Of a stretch of DNA of 64,000 nt, positions 43,808 to 53,164 are shown in pieces. The notes under the pieces are model-generated. The model did no database searches and had not been told where the DNA came from. It saw nothing but the letters and a program-made list of their open reading frames with translations. The stretch is from Xanthomonas vesicatoria ATCC 35937 (lineage in GTDB: Bacteria; Pseudomonadota; Gammaproteobacteria; Xanthomonadales; Xanthomonadaceae): NCBI RefSeq assembly GCF_001908725.1, contig NZ_CP018725.1, forward strand, positions 2,721,001 to 2,785,000, given 5' to 3'. Made by a program: the position numbers and the translations under genes. The first letter of the stretch is position 1; each line of letters begins with the position of its first letter.

Positions 43808-43818
43808 GTAACGTTTAC
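43808..43818 (+). promoter_or_regulatory. Inverted repeat upstream of the second receptor
   Basis: GTAACGTTTAC has four-base arms GTAA/TTAC around CGT and sits within ACTGGTAACGTTTACTGG. The central CG step recalls LacI-family sites. It differs from the palindrome upstream of lacI, so common control is unproven. Confidence 0.35.
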
Positions 43819-44035
43819 TGGTGCCGAGCGGCGCATCCGATACGCATACCGCAGTGCGCATGCATCACGCGCGCCGCGTGTTCCAACCGCTTTTCTGCTC
43901 CTTGCGGTCTTTGTTTGCAGTTGCTGTCGTTTGTTGCTGTTGCCCGCTGTCTCCGTATCACTCACATCAAAGTACCAACCTCGACGCGCCAGTCACTCCA
44001 CTGGTTCGCGCTTTACCCCTGGGAGGGGGAAAGTC

Positions 44036-47000
44036 ATGAAGAAGCACCGTACCGTCTCCACCCTGCCGGCGCGCAGCCTGTTGTGCTGCGCCCTGGCCGC
44101 CTCGTTGTTCGCCACCACCCCGGCCATGGCCCAGTCCAGCAACGCCACGTTGCGCGGCCAGGTCGCCTCCGCGCAGAGCGGAAGCGAAGTCGTCGTCACC
44201 AATGTCGCCACCGGCTCGGTGCGACGTGCGCCGGTCAATGCGAACGGCAACTACACCATCGTCGGGTTGCAGCCGGGCACCTACACCGTCGAATCCAACG
44301 GCATCAGCCGCACGGTGACCTTGTCTGTGGCCTCCAGCGCCACGGTGGATCTTGGCAATGAGACGGCCGCAGCACCTGCTGGTGATGCGACCACACTGGA
44401 CACGGTGACGGTCAGCGCGCCGATGATTCGTGACGTCAAGACGTCCGAAGTGGGCAACACTATTTCTGCACGGCAGATCCAGCAGTTGCCGCAGGCCACG
44501 CGCAACTTCCTGGAGTTTGCCGATACCGTGCCGGGCATGGTGTTTCAGGTCGATGGCAACGGCAACACCAAGCTGCGCGGCGGTGCGTCCAACGCCAGCG
44601 CCGGTAATCTGTATATCGACGGCGTAGGCCAGAAGAGTTACGTGCGTAGCGGTGGCGTCGCCGGCCAGAGCGACACGCAGGGCAATCCATTCCCGCAGCT
44701 CGCCATCGGCGAGTACAAGGTGATCACCTCCAACTACAAGGCCGAATACGGCCAGATCAGTGGTGCGGCGATCACAGCGGCGACCAAGTCCGGTACCAAC
44801 GAGCTGCACGGCGAAGTGTTCTACCGCTACACCGACCAGGACCTGCGCGACAAGCGGCCCGACGAAGAAGAGAACGGCAAGATCGATTCGCAGACCAAGG
44901 AATACGGGTTTGCGTTGGGTGGTCCGATCATCCAGGACCGCATGCATTTCTTCGTCGCCTACGAAGGCAAGGAAAACGTTGCGCCCAAGAGCGTGCAGCC
45001 GAGCGCCGAGGCGGCCACCTTCGTCAACCAGCTGCCGTCCAACCTGGCCAGCCAGTACGGCCCGGCCAACATGCCGTTTGAAGAGGATCTGTTCTTCGGC
45101 AAGATCGATTTCGAGCCCACCGATCGCGATCGCATCGAGTTGAGCACGATCTACCGCGACGAAACCCAGACCGCGAATGTCGGCGGCACGAATACGCTGG
45201 CGCAGGCCACCGACAAGATCAACAAGGACAAGCGCACCAACCTGCGTTGGCAGCACAGTGCCGACAACTGGTTCAACGAGGTCATCGTCGGCACCGAAAA
45301 CTCGGAGAACAACCCGACCCCGCGCACGCTGGGCAACGGCATCGTCTACACGTATTTCCAGCCGCGTGCCGGCTCCACCGATATCGATGAGCGCACCTTC
45401 CTGACCACCGGTTCGGCCGGTGGCGCGAATGCGCAGCGCAAGAGCCAGAAGGGCTGGTTCCTGCAGAACGACCTGACCTTCACCAGCTTCCAGTGGCACG
45501 GCGAACACACCATCAAGATGGGTGTGAACTACAAGGACATCGAGCTGACCTCGCAGGACGCGGCCGCGCTGAATCCGCAGTTCAGCTACCGCGTCAACGG
45601 CGGCAGCGTGGAATCCACGCCGTATCGCGTCGACTTCATTGCGCCCTACACCACGCCCGGCCAGCGGGCGACGGTGGTATCACCGTCCAAGCAGTACGGC
45701 ATCTATCTGCAGGACGATTGGGCAGCCACCGACAAGCTGATGATCAACATCGGCGTGCGCTGGGATTACGAGGACACACCGGCCTACACCGACTTCGTGA
45801 CCTCGCAGGTCTTCGTCGACGCGCTGTACGCCAACGATGCGGAAAACCCCGGTCAGCCATGGGCCAACCGTCTGCTGCCCAGCGGCATCAACGTGGCCGA
45901 TTACATCAGCACCGGCAACAACCGCAAGAACTTCAAGGATGCCTGGGCGCCGCGCTTCGGTTTCTCCTACGACTTCTTCGGTGACGAGGCCGCCATCCTG
46001 CATGGCGGTGCCGCGCGTTCGTACGACCGCAACCTGTTCGAGCAGCTGGCCCTGGAAACCAGCAAGGCGGCGTTGTCGCCAGTGGCGGTGTATTTCGAAA
46101 ACCCGGCAACCCAGCAGTGCTATCGCGCAGACCGCACGTGCGTTGCGTTCGACCCGCGTTATCTCAACGGCATCGATCAGCTCAATACCATTCCCGGTGT
46201 CGCTGGCAGCGCCGAGTTGTTCATGTTCAACAACAAGCTCAAGACGCCGTACAGCGACCAGTACAGCATCGGCATCACCAACCAGGTGGGCGACTGGCTG
46301 ACCGATGTGACCTTCCAGCGCATCCTGAGCTACGACGGCTTTGCGATGGGCCTGATCAACCGCTATCCGGATGGCTCCTACTTCCAGAACGGCAACGTGC
46401 CGTGGGGCGAGCCGGTGCCGGGCTACCAGAACACCATTCTGGGCAGCAACGGCCTGGAGCAGCGCAACAGCCAGGTCTTGCTATCGGCCGACAAGCCGTA
46501 CACCAAGGAATCCGGTTGGGGCCTGACCCTGTCCTACACCCACACCAGCGCGCGCCAGAACCGCAACATCGATGAGCCGTACGGTTTCGACAAGGCGACC
46601 ATCCGCGGCTATCCGTTCGTGAAGTCTGATGCCGTGGCCGCACATCGCTTCGTGGCGTCCGGCTCGATCGATATCCCTTGGGGTGTGACGCTGGGCGCCA
46701 AGCTGGTGCTGGCAACGCCCGAGCCGATCAACACGATCGCCTGCTTCGGCTTCACCGATCCCGATGGCGCGACCTGCCAGCAGGTCGGTGTCACCCCGCC
46801 GGGCAGCGGCAAGTTCCTGGTCGGTGGCGATATCTGGGGCTACCGCACGGTGGACTTCCAGGCCACCAAGGAGTTCACCGTGGTCGGGGACTTCAAGCTC
46901 AACGCGCGCGTGAATCTGCTCAACGCGTTCAACTTCAAGAACTACAGCGCGTACGCCTACAACAGCTTCGGCAGCAATGGGCAGTTCGACCCGGATATCA

Positions 47001-47071
47001 GCCTCAACACCACCGGCGAGATCAACTATGTGCCGCGCAGCGTGGTACTGGAACTCGGCGCCAAGTTCTGA
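44036..47071 (+). CDS. Oar-like TonB-dependent receptor, second of a tandem pair
   Basis: The protein is 1011 aa from the ATG at 44036 behind GGGAGGGGGAAAG, the same length and leader as the preceding gene. The order of parts is the same: signal peptide (MKKHRTVSTLPARSLLCCAL), regulatory-like beta domain (SNATLRGQVASAQSG, VGLQPGTYTVESNG), plug (EVGNTISARQIQQLPQATRN, YIDGVGQKSYVRSGG, YKAEYGQISG) and barrel ending in VVLELGAKF. The plug cores are close, while the barrel loops diverge clearly (for example residues around 310-330 and 700-760), which suggests different or broadened ligands. A halogenase-like gene follows after 108 bp. Confidence 0.9.
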   Translation: MKKHRTVSTLPARSLLCCALAASLFATTPAMAQSSNATLRGQVASAQSGSEVVVTNVATGSVRRAPVNANGNYTIVGLQPGTYTVESNGISRTVTLSVASSATVDLGNETAAAPAGDATTLDTVTVSAPMIRDVKTSEVGNTISARQIQQLPQATRNFLEFADTVPGMVFQVDGNGNTKLRGGASNASAGNLYIDGVGQKSYVRSGGVAGQSDTQGNPFPQLAIGEYKVITSNYKAEYGQISGAAITAATKSGTNELHGEVFYRYTDQDLRDKRPDEEENGKIDSQTKEYGFALGGPIIQDRMHFFVAYEGKENVAPKSVQPSAEAATFVNQLPSNLASQYGPANMPFEEDLFFGKIDFEPTDRDRIELSTIYRDETQTANVGGTNTLAQATDKINKDKRTNLRWQHSADNWFNEVIVGTENSENNPTPRTLGNGIVYTYFQPRAGSTDIDERTFLTTGSAGGANAQRKSQKGWFLQNDLTFTSFQWHGEHTIKMGVNYKDIELTSQDAAALNPQFSYRVNGGSVESTPYRVDFIAPYTTPGQRATVVSPSKQYGIYLQDDWAATDKLMINIGVRWDYEDTPAYTDFVTSQVFVDALYANDAENPGQPWANRLLPSGINVADYISTGNNRKNFKDAWAPRFGFSYDFFGDEAAILHGGAARSYDRNLFEQLALETSKAALSPVAVYFENPATQQCYRADRTCVAFDPRYLNGIDQLNTIPGVAGSAELFMFNNKLKTPYSDQYSIGITNQVGDWLTDVTFQRILSYDGFAMGLINRYPDGSYFQNGNVPWGEPVPGYQNTILGSNGLEQRNSQVLLSADKPYTKESGWGLTLSYTHTSARQNRNIDEPYGFDKATIRGYPFVKSDAVAAHRFVASGSIDIPWGVTLGAKLVLATPEPINTIACFGFTDPDGATCQQVGVTPPGSGKFLVGGDIWGYRTVDFQATKEFTVVGDFKLNARVNLLNAFNFKNYSAYAYNSFGSNGQFDPDISLNTTGEINYVPRSVVLELGAKF

Positions 47072-47120
47072 TTGATCGTCATCGCCACACGCGTGCGGCT
47101 GCGCGCGTGTGGTCTTTCGC

Positions 47121-47142
47121 AACGGGGCCAGCTGGCCCCGTT
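47121..47142 (+). terminator. Perfect palindrome between second receptor and halogenase-like gene
   Basis: Arms AACGGGGCCAG and CTGGCCCCGTT form an 11-bp self-complementary GC-rich hairpin starting 50 bases after the receptor stop, followed by CGTTTGTTCG. It may act as a partial terminator lowering read-through into the halogenase-like gene, or protect the receptor mRNA 3' end. Confidence 0.55.
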
Positions 47143-47179
47143 CGTTTGTTCGTCCCCTCTTGATCAGGAACGTGCAGGC

Positions 47180-48700
47180 ATGATCCCCGCTCCGCTTCGC
47201 AACATCGTCATCGTCGGTGGCGGCACCGCCGGCTGGATGGCGGCCGCCGCCTTCGCGCGCGTGCTGGGCCCCACCTTCAACGTGCAGCTGATCGAATCCG
47301 AGCAGCTCGGCACCGTGGGTGTGGGCGAAGCCACCGTGCCGCACATCAAGGCCTTCAATAACCTGCTCGGCATCGATGAGGCCGAGTTCGTGCGCCAGAC
47401 CCAGGGCAGCTTCAAGCTGGGTATCGAATTCGTCGACTGGCAACGGCCAGGGACTTCATATATCCATGGGTTCGGTAGCCAGATCGGCCATCCGCTCGGG
47501 CTGCTGCCGTTCCATCAGTACTGGATCAAGCAGCACGCGCGCGGCAAGGCGCAGCCGCTGGGCGCCTACACGCTCAACACCGTGGCCGCCGCCCGCGGCA
47601 AGTTCATGACCTCGGCCGGCGATGTGCCGGCCAACTCGCCGCTGGCCAATATCGCCTACGCCTATCACTTCGATGCCTCGCTGTACGCGCGCTTCTTGCG
47701 TGGGTTTGCCGAAGCACGCGGCGTGCGTCGCATCGAAGGCATGGTGGACCAGGTGCAACTGCATCCCGAGTCGGGCCATGTGGTGTCGTTGCAGCTGGCG
47801 TCCGGCCAGGTCATCGCTGGCGATCTGTTTATCGATTGCTCGGGCTTTCGTGGGCTGTTGATCGAAGACGCGCTGCATACCGGGTACCACGACTTCACGC
47901 GCTGGCTGCCATGCGATCGCGCACTGGCGGTGCCCTGCGAAAAAGTAGGCCCACCGACGCCGTACACGCGCTCCACTGCGCGCGCGGCCGGCTGGCAATG
48001 GCGGATCCCGCTGCAGCACCGCACTGGCAACGGCTATGTGTATTCCAGCGCGCACATCAGCGACGACGAAGCCGCCGCCAGCTTGCTCGCCAACCTCGAT
48101 GGCAGGCCTTTGGGTGACCCGCGCCCGCTGCGCTTCACTACCGGGCGGCGCAAGCAGTTCTGGAATCGCAACGTGGTCGCGCTGGGGCTGGCCAGCGGGT
48201 TCCTGGAGCCGTTGGAATCGACCAGCATCCATCTGATCCAGTCCGGCATTTCCAGGTTGCTGGAGCTGTTCCCCCGCGAGGGCATCAGCCCGGTGCTGGT
48301 GCAGCGCTATAACGACCGGCTGGCATTCGAGTTCGACCGCATCCGCGATTTCCTGCTGTTGCACTATCACGCCACCGAGCGCGACGACAGCGCGTTCTGG
48401 CGGCATTGCCGCCACATGCCGATCACCCCGGAACTACAGACCACGCTGGACCTGTTCCGCGACAGCGGGCGCTTCTACCGCAATGCCGAGGAGATGTTTG
48501 CCGAGATCAGCTGGGTGCAGGTGATGGTAGGCCAGGGCATCCTGCCGACCGGCTACCACCCGCTGGTGGACCAGGTGCCCGACACCGACGCCGAAGGCTT
48601 CTTGTCCAGCGTGGCGCAGACCATCAGCCACTGCGTGGACGTCATGCCGACCCACCAGCAGTTCATCGACCGCTACTGCAAGGCCGCACCGGCGCGTTGA
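47180..48700 (+). CDS. Flavin-dependent tryptophan-halogenase-family protein
   Basis: The protein is 506 aa from the ATG at 47180 (MIPAPLRNIVIVGGG). The FAD-binding GGGTAGWMAAAAFAR is near the N-terminus. The halogenase motif WxWxIP is present as WQWRIP (272-277), and the active-site Lys79 (SFKLGIEF) and Glu346 (FLEPLEST) fall at the same numbers as in PrnA. So by sequence it could form the lysine-haloamine intermediate. Such genes often sit beside TonB receptors in Xanthomonas and Caulobacter, with no known product. The substrate need not be free tryptophan. It is probably co-expressed with the second receptor despite the hairpin between them. Confidence 0.88.
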   Translation: MIPAPLRNIVIVGGGTAGWMAAAAFARVLGPTFNVQLIESEQLGTVGVGEATVPHIKAFNNLLGIDEAEFVRQTQGSFKLGIEFVDWQRPGTSYIHGFGSQIGHPLGLLPFHQYWIKQHARGKAQPLGAYTLNTVAAARGKFMTSAGDVPANSPLANIAYAYHFDASLYARFLRGFAEARGVRRIEGMVDQVQLHPESGHVVSLQLASGQVIAGDLFIDCSGFRGLLIEDALHTGYHDFTRWLPCDRALAVPCEKVGPPTPYTRSTARAAGWQWRIPLQHRTGNGYVYSSAHISDDEAAASLLANLDGRPLGDPRPLRFTTGRRKQFWNRNVVALGLASGFLEPLESTSIHLIQSGISRLLELFPREGISPVLVQRYNDRLAFEFDRIRDFLLLHYHATERDDSAFWRHCRHMPITPELQTTLDLFRDSGRFYRNAEEMFAEISWVQVMVGQGILPTGYHPLVDQVPDTDAEGFLSSVAQTISHCVDVMPTHQQFIDRYCKAAPAR

Positions 48701-49051
48701 GCGCCGGCGCAGCGCCCGGTACCGGCCAAAGGCGGTCCCCTTACGACTTGGCGAGGTAGTGCCGGAGCGTGTGCGATGTGCCGAAGACACGCCTCAAGCA
48801 CAGGAAGCAATCGGATGGCGGCAGCGGCGCAGCGGCGACGGGCGACACGCAAAAAAAAGGATCGGGCACAAGGCCCGATCCCTTCGAAAACCGGGACAAG
48901 CCCGGTGGACAATGAGTGGCACAACTTCCGACTGACATCGGACGCCGGCATCGTACCCAGCCCTTAACGTTAAAGCAACACTTTAATTCCCATCATTTAA
49001 CTTATTGATTTCGTTGGGCCTGGATCCGTCAAGTCATGGCCCCAGGCGCTG
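48701..49051. other. Intergenic region between halogenase-like gene and pyrF
   Basis: This 351-bp stretch has no gene. It contains a minus-strand terminator (48851-48881) and an AT-rich patch at about 48966-49012 (with TTAACGTTAA) that stands out from the surrounding GC-rich DNA. Confidence 0.5.
48851..48881 (-). terminator. Rho-independent terminator for the pyrF transcript
   Basis: On the minus strand GGATCGGGC and GCCCGATCC form a 9-bp stem with a 5-base loop, followed directly by eight T residues. It lies about 170 bp beyond the pyrF stop on the same strand. Confidence 0.8.
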
Positions 49052-49783
49052 TCAGTCCCGGTGCTGGACCACTGCCGCGCGGATTTCGGCCTGGATGGCG
49101 CTGGCAGCGGCTGCCGGGTCGGCAGCCAGGCGGATGGGCCGGCCGACGACGATCGCGTCGGCACCATCGGTGAAGGCCTGCGCCACGCCGACGGTGCGTT
49201 GCTGGTCGTCGCCGACCGGGCCGCCCGGGCGGATACCGGGGCAGACGATTGAAAAGGCCGGGCCGGTGGCGCGGCGGATCGGGCCGGCTTCCTGGCCGGA
49301 GGCGATCACCCCGTCGATGCCGGCGGCCTGGGCGGCTAGCGCGCGCTCCACCACCACGTCCACCGGTTCGCGGTCGATGCCCATCGCGGCCAGGTCCGGC
49401 CGGCCCATCGAGGTCAGCACGGTCACCGCCAGTAAACGCATGTCGCCCTGGTTGGCTTCAGCGGCGGCCTGCAGCATGCCGGCGTGCCAGCCGTGCACGG
49501 TGCAATAGCTCACCGGCCACTGCGACAGGCGGCGGATGGTGCCGGCCACGGTGGCGGGGATGTCGAAGAACTTCAGGTCGACGAACACGCGCTTGTTGCG
49601 CTTGGCCAGGGCATCGAGCACATGGAAGTACTCGCCCGACGCCAGCAGCTCCATGCCGATCTTGTAGAACGCCACCGCGTCGCCCAGGCGGTCGACCCAG
49701 GCAATCGCCTCGTCATGTCCGGGCACATCCAGCGCGAAGATCAGCCGCTCGTGCGCGGCCAGCGGCAAGGGGGGACGGCTCAT
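49052..49783 (-). CDS. pyrF: Orotidine 5'-phosphate decarboxylase
   Basis: The protein is 243 aa, the normal length. It makes UMP from OMP in the last step of pyrimidine synthesis. Motifs are [25 protein letters not shown] and the catalytic Asp/Lys tetrad segment [17 protein letters not shown]. The phosphate-binding end follows as CPGIRPGG and [13 protein letters not shown]. The ATG at 49783 overlaps the stop of the acid phosphatase gene (ATGA), so translation is coupled; a longer in-frame extension lies inside that gene and is unlikely. A terminator follows at about 48.86 kb. Confidence 0.95.
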   Translation of the reverse strand: MSRPPLPLAAHERLIFALDVPGHDEAIAWVDRLGDAVAFYKIGMELLASGEYFHVLDALAKRNKRVFVDLKFFDIPATVAGTIRRLSQWPVSYCTVHGWHAGMLQAAAEANQGDMRLLAVTVLTSMGRPDLAAMGIDREPVDVVVERALAAQAAGIDGVIASGQEAGPIRRATGPAFSIVCPGIRPGGPVGDDQQRTVGVAQAFTDGADAIVVGRPIRLAADPAAAASAIQAEIRAAVVQHRD

Positions 49784-50715
49784 CGTGCAAGCTCCAGTGC
49801 GGCGCGCTTGGCGTCGTGGCGGGTCTGCCAGGGTTGGGAATAATCGTTGTTGAATTGTGCCGGCTCCCAGCCGCCATAGCTGGGATTGGGCAGCATCCAC
49901 CAACGCTCGCCGAACCAGTCGTGGTACTGCTGCAGCAGCGCGCCGCGCGCCTGGCTGGTGTTGGCGGTGACCTGCACGAAATCACCCAGCTGGTCGCCGA
50001 ACTGCATCAGCACACGGTATTTCTGCCCGGCCAGCTGACGACGGCAGTTCTTCTCGCTGCCGTTCTGCTCGCAGCCTTGCACCACCGTGCCCAGGCCGAG
50101 GAACACGCTGTCGTCGGCCACCGGCAGACCGGCGCTGCGCAGGTTGGCCAAGGTGGCGTCCTTGAGGTGCACGGCGCGGTTGGAGATGTAGATCAGGGTG
50201 ATGCTGCGGGCGTTGGCGGCCTTGGCGAAATCCACCACGCCCGGAATCGGCTTGGCCTTCTTCTCGGCCACCCACTGGTCCCAGCTCAACTCGTCGTATT
50301 CCTTGCCATCGCGCAGCAGACGCGCCTGGTAGGGCGAGTTGTCCAGCACGGTCTCGTCCACGTCCAGCACCACGGCGGGCTTCAGGCCGGTAGCGGCATT
50401 ACCGCGTTCTTCCGGCACCAGCGCGTCCCAGTTGGGTTGCTTGAGCGCGGCATCGAGCTTGTCGGCCGCCGCACGATAGGTCTGCTCGGCAACCGCGCGG
50501 TATTCCTCCGAGCGCTGCATCCACAGCACTGCATTGAGATTGTCGTCGCCGGCCGGGATGGCGCCGGCAGCGGGCGTGGAGGCCTGCGTCGCGTTGGCGG
50601 ACACGGCAGCGGCATGCGCACGCTGGCCCATCTCCTCCTGGCCGGGCTTGCAGGCGCTCAGGGCCAGCGCGGTGCAGGCGAGCAGGGACAACGGGGCGTA
50701 AAGCGAGGGGCGCAT
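49780..50715 (-). CDS. HAD-superfamily acid phosphatase lipoprotein (e(P4)/class C-like)
   Basis: The protein is 311 aa from the ATG at 50715 ([22 protein letters not shown]), giving a lipoprotein signal with Cys22 in ALSAC; an in-frame ATG at 50742 (MTAPVLVDA) would bury that signal. The HAD catalytic motif is [17 protein letters not shown], with the nucleophile and acid Asp residues. It is followed by [18 protein letters not shown] (cap) and [14 protein letters not shown] (motif II Ser/Asn), then an Asp-containing QFGDQLGDF (motif III). These enzymes strip phosphate from extracytoplasmic nucleotides. Coupling to pyrF by ATGA overlap suggests a nucleotide-salvage link. Confidence 0.85.
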   Translation of the reverse strand: MRPSLYAPLSLLACTALALSACKPGQEEMGQRAHAAAVSANATQASTPAAGAIPAGDDNLNAVLWMQRSEEYRAVAEQTYRAAADKLDAALKQPNWDALVPEERGNAATGLKPAVVLDVDETVLDNSPYQARLLRDGKEYDELSWDQWVAEKKAKPIPGVVDFAKAANARSITLIYISNRAVHLKDATLANLRSAGLPVADDSVFLGLGTVVQGCEQNGSEKNCRRQLAGQKYRVLMQFGDQLGDFVQVTANTSQARGALLQQYHDWFGERWWMLPNPSYGGWEPAQFNNDYSQPWQTRHDAKRAALELAR

Positions 50716-51016
50716 GGCATCCACCAGAACAGGAGCAGTCATGAAGCCCGCGATTTTAACGGGTTCGCGCCAAGCCGCTCGCTGTTGCTGCCGGCAGCAT
50801 TGCCGATCGAGGCGACAGGCACCGATGGCCAGGTGCCGCTGCATCGGCCCTGCATGACTGTCGTGGGCGGACACGCGTGGCCGTCGATCGCTGCGATGGC
50901 GCCCGCGTCGCCTTCCACAACCGCTTGGCGACGCGCGCCGGCTGATCGCAACAGCCTTAAAGAACACCGGCACAGGATCAGCATATCCTTGTGCGCTGAT
51001 TGCCCCGGAGTCACCG
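50716..51016. other. Divergent intergenic region between acid phosphatase and yceH
   Basis: About 300 bp without a gene, holding both promoters. A CGGAG ribosome site precedes yceH. No operator or RNA was recognised. Confidence 0.4.
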
Positions 51017-51682
51017 ATGACAGAGACCTCGCCCCCGCCCGTTCTCGATACCGCCCAGGCCCGCGTGCTCGGTTGCCTGATCGAGAAAGAGGCCACCACC
51101 CCGGACGCCTACCCGCTCACGGTCAACGCCGCACAGGTGGCCGCCAATCAGAAGACTGCCCGCGAGCCGGTGCTGAACCTGCAGACCGGCGTGGTGCATC
51201 ACGCGTTGCGTCAGCTGGAAACGCTGGGACTGGTGCGCCAGCAGTTTTCCTCGCGCGCCGAACGCTACGAGCACAAGCTGGGCAGCGTGCTGGACCTGAC
51301 CCGCCAGCAGGTGGCCCTGATCGGCCTGCTGCTGTTGCGCGGCCCGCAAACCCTGGGCGAGCTGTTCGCACGCAGCGAGCGGCTGGCGCGCTTCAACGAT
51401 GCCGACGATGTGCGTCATCACCTGGACCGGCTGATCCAGCGCACCCTGGCGGTACAACTGCCGCGCGCCAGCGGCCAGCGCGAGGACCGCTACATGCATC
51501 TGCTCAGCGGCGAGCTGGATCTCGACGCGCTGCAGGCTGCTGCGGCAGCGCGCGAGAGCACGCCGCGCGGCGCCGACACCGCTGCGCTGGAGGCGCGGGT
51601 GCAGGGCCTGGAAACCACGGTCGCCGAGCTGCAGGACGCGCTGGCGACGCTGCAGGCACGACTGGATGCGGCTGGCGCATGA
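51017..51682 (+). CDS. yceH: YceH-family (DUF480) winged-helix protein
   Basis: The protein is 221 aa. DUF480 hallmarks are [42 protein letters not shown] and [20 protein letters not shown], forming two winged-helix units. A C-terminal coiled coil (about 190-218; [20 protein letters not shown]) is visible. The family is common and often lies near virulence or transport genes in gamma-proteobacteria, without a settled function. A hairpin follows the gene, which appears monocistronic. Confidence 0.9.
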   Translation: MTETSPPPVLDTAQARVLGCLIEKEATTPDAYPLTVNAAQVAANQKTAREPVLNLQTGVVHHALRQLETLGLVRQQFSSRAERYEHKLGSVLDLTRQQVALIGLLLLRGPQTLGELFARSERLARFNDADDVRHHLDRLIQRTLAVQLPRASGQREDRYMHLLSGELDLDALQAAAAARESTPRGADTAALEARVQGLETTVAELQDALATLQARLDAAGA

Positions 51683-51701
51683 TCTGCGGGATGCGTCGAT
51701 C

Positions 51702-51732
51702 GATCACCGCAGTGGCAGTACTGCGGTTGATC
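51702..51732 (+). terminator. Hairpin downstream of yceH
   Basis: GATCACCGCAGT and ACTGCGGTTGATC pair with one small mismatch/bulge around a short GGCAGT loop, starting 20 bases after the stop and followed by TTTAAGG. It is a plausible intrinsic terminator. Confidence 0.55.
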
Positions 51733-51981
51733 TTTAAGGCGTTCGCAGACCGGAACAGGTAATGCTCAAGACAACCGGACCGTCGTGACACGCACTGCCA
51801 GCGCAGGACATCAGCGCCTCAATCGCCACAGCGGTGTCAATGGCTATCCTCTGCTTGGCGCAGCTCCGGCATTGGGCTCTCGGTCTTGGCGCTGGATCAG
51901 TGAACCCAATTCCAAGCGCCGCGCAGTTGCCGATGCATGACCGGCAAGTCCGATGCCCTCGCCTCAGTCAGGCCACGGACC

Positions 51982-53016
51982 TCAGGTCGGTGTATCCACC
52001 TCATCCCAGTCCGCGTCTTCGAAGTGCAGCAGCCAGTTGAGCGCGTAGTGGCGCTCGTACACCACCCCGGCCACGAGGTCGGCCGGAGGTGCCTGGTGGG
52101 TGTGACCGGCCTGGCGCACAGCCCAGTGCAGACGCAGATGCAGGTCCAGTGCATCCAACAGTTCGGGCAACGGCCGCAGTGTCAGCGCCGTGCGCGCAGG
52201 CGCCTGCGCATGATCCAGCGCCGTCTGCGCGGCCAGCGGCACGTCGCACAGGGCAGTCGGCTGCGGCAAGGTGTCGGCCAGGCCCAGCGCCCACTGCAAC
52301 ACGGCCAGGCTTTCGTAACGCCAGCCGAAGTTGGCCAGCATCTGGTCTTCCGGATGCGCCTCGGCGAAGAAGGCCCGCTCCTGCGGCGACAGCGCAGCCG
52401 TCACGCCGGGCAGGCGCGCCTCTACCTCGTCCAACGCCGGTGGCGCATCGCCGGCGGCCAGTATCTCCGCGCGTAAAGCCACCGCAAACAACGCCAACAT
52501 CCGTTGCGTCACCGCCGCTGCATCGCGCACCCGCGCTTCGCCCTCGCCGGCCACCGGCGGCAAGCTCGGTGGCACGCGGATGCCCTGTGCGCTCAGCTGT
52601 GCCAGGTGATGCGCTCGCCGCTCCAGCGCATCCGGCGGGTACGGCACCTGCGCCTGATCATCGAGCGCCGGCTCGCCTTGGCTGATCAGTACCCGCCCCT
52701 GCGGGTCGCGCACGCTGCCATCTGCCAGAAAACACACCGCATTGGCCTGCTCGGCCCACTGCGCTAGATCGCCAAACGCGCTGTCGTCGACTTCGAAGCT
52801 GAAGTGCTGCCGCACCCGCTGCACATGCCGCATCAGGTGATAGCGCGCCTGGGTCATCTGCCCGTCGCCCGCCTGATTCACATAGCCGACAAAGCCATGC
52901 AGATGGTTGGCCAGTTCCGGATCGGCATGGTCGCGATGCTGCACGGCGGCGTGCGGCAGAAAGTCCGGCCACAGGGCTTCGCGCAGCGTGGAATAGGCAT
53001 TGACCAGCAATGGCAT
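51982..53016 (-). CDS. DUF4272 domain-containing protein
   Basis: The protein is 344 aa from the ATG at 53016 (MPLLVNAYSTLREALWPDF). The DUF4272 region occupies about residues 135-344: RRAHHLAQLSAQGIRVPPSLP, then PEDQMLANFGWRYESLAVLQWALG, LHLRLHWAVRQA and the closing VVYERHYALNWLLHFE. The family is cytoplasmic and of unknown function; some members accompany secretion or toxin genes, but none is nearby. The first 130 residues are a separate less-conserved part. It is followed on the same strand by no close neighbour. Confidence 0.8.
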   Translation of the reverse strand: MPLLVNAYSTLREALWPDFLPHAAVQHRDHADPELANHLHGFVGYVNQAGDGQMTQARYHLMRHVQRVRQHFSFEVDDSAFGDLAQWAEQANAVCFLADGSVRDPQGRVLISQGEPALDDQAQVPYPPDALERRAHHLAQLSAQGIRVPPSLPPVAGEGEARVRDAAAVTQRMLALFAVALRAEILAAGDAPPALDEVEARLPGVTAALSPQERAFFAEAHPEDQMLANFGWRYESLAVLQWALGLADTLPQPTALCDVPLAAQTALDHAQAPARTALTLRPLPELLDALDLHLRLHWAVRQAGHTHQAPPADLVAGVVYERHYALNWLLHFEDADWDEVDTPT

Positions 53017-53164
53017 GCGGATGTCCTTGTTCAAAGTAGCTGACAAGCCTAGCGAGTCGTCGGCAGAGGGATGTGGACGGGTGGCGCAGCAGTATCCGGG
53101 GGTGCGCGGCCCTTTCGATATCGACCGCGCGCCTGGACCGATGCAGCCGTCCTGCGCACCGCGC

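Larger units (their letters stand above)
43715..44035. promoter_or_regulatory. Intergenic region between the tandem receptors
   Basis: This 321-bp region has a terminator-like hairpin just after the first receptor and an inverted repeat at about 43808, both listed separately. The last 30 bases before the second receptor nearly repeat those before the first (CCCCTGGGAGGGGGAAAG against CCCCTGGGAGGGGGAAG), showing that the duplication included the leader. Confidence 0.6.
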
